From Alphaproteobacteria bacterium (GTDB lineage: Bacteria > Pseudomonadota > Alphaproteobacteria > Rhizobiales > Rhizobiaceae): DNA of 6,324 bases. The notes under the pieces were generated by a model. The model did not search any database, was not told where the DNA came from, and worked only from the letters and a program-made list of their open reading frames with translations. The position numbers were made by a program, and so were the translations under genes. Where the stretch lies: assembly GCA_017308345.1 (NCBI GenBank), contig JAFKFE010001000.1:1-6324 (forward strand), read 5' to 3'. Within the stretch, counting starts at the first letter, position 1, and each line of letters begins with the position of its first letter. Shown here one piece after another: positions 6,269-6,324 of the stretch.

Positions 6269-6324
6269 GCGAAACCGGCGATATGGGCCTGGTCGTGGTG
6301 GGCGATGCTGAGCCGCGCGACGGC
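6265..6324 (+). CDS. Start of an unidentified gene, cut by the window edge
   Basis: The ATG at 6265 overlaps the exporter stop as ATGA, and AGGAGA (6254-6259) lies 5 bases upstream. Both strongly suggest a real, translationally coupled next gene in the exporter's operon. Only 20 codons are visible, beginning MSETGDM and continuing with a hydrophobic LVVVGDA stretch that could be a first beta strand. That is too little to name a family. Its product may be functionally tied to the exporter, but this rests only on position. Confidence 0.7.
   Translation, partial: MSETGDMGLVVVGDAEPRDG

Noticed and set aside
1..6324. CRISPR array, tRNA, rRNA, insertion sequence, toxin-antitoxin or defence genes
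   Set aside because: No regularly spaced repeats, cloverleaf, transposase or defence-type proteins are visible. The contents are housekeeping and envelope genes.

Overview
The window looks like an ordinary chromosomal segment from a high-GC alphaproteobacterium of the Hyphomicrobiales (Rhizobiales). Mesorhizobium or a close relative is my best guess. The basis is the GC-rich codon use, the rhizobial flavour of the proteins, and an intergenic palindromic element of a type I recall as common in rhizobia. I could not search a database, so the genus is an inference. Every convincing gene lies on the + strand. I see no phage, transposon, CRISPR, tRNA or rRNA.

Layout. From the left edge to 992 is the 3' part of queG (epoxyqueuosine reductase, last step of queuosine synthesis). 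Thirteen bases later, 1006-1908 encodes an atypical NAD(P)-binding short-chain dehydrogenase/reductase, probably in the same transcript. A 130-base gap with a candidate promoter leads to mepA (2039-3081), a periplasmic penicillin-insensitive murein endopeptidase. This gene is broken near 2460: the signal peptide and first zinc ligands lie in one frame and the catalytic HxH half in another, with a TGA/ATG overlap at the break. A 103-base gap with a 12-base palindrome and a short direct repeat precedes glk (3185-4204, glucokinase, feeding glucose-6-phosphate to central metabolism). The next gap (4205-4396) holds nested inverted repeats, a weak terminator-like hairpin, the palindromic element and a possible 15-codon leader ORF. 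The stop of that leader overlaps the TTG start of a complete MsbA-like ABC exporter half-transporter (4397-6268). The ATG of a further gene overlaps the exporter stop, and that gene runs off the right edge after 20 codons.

Functionally these are housekeeping and cell-envelope genes: tRNA modification, an uncharacterised reductase-like protein, wall hydrolysis, sugar phosphorylation and an exporter. They do not form one recognisable pathway. I found no convincing new multi-gene system. The observations most worth a second look are the split mepA, and the leader ORF that may couple translation to a TTG start lacking a good ribosome binding site of its own.
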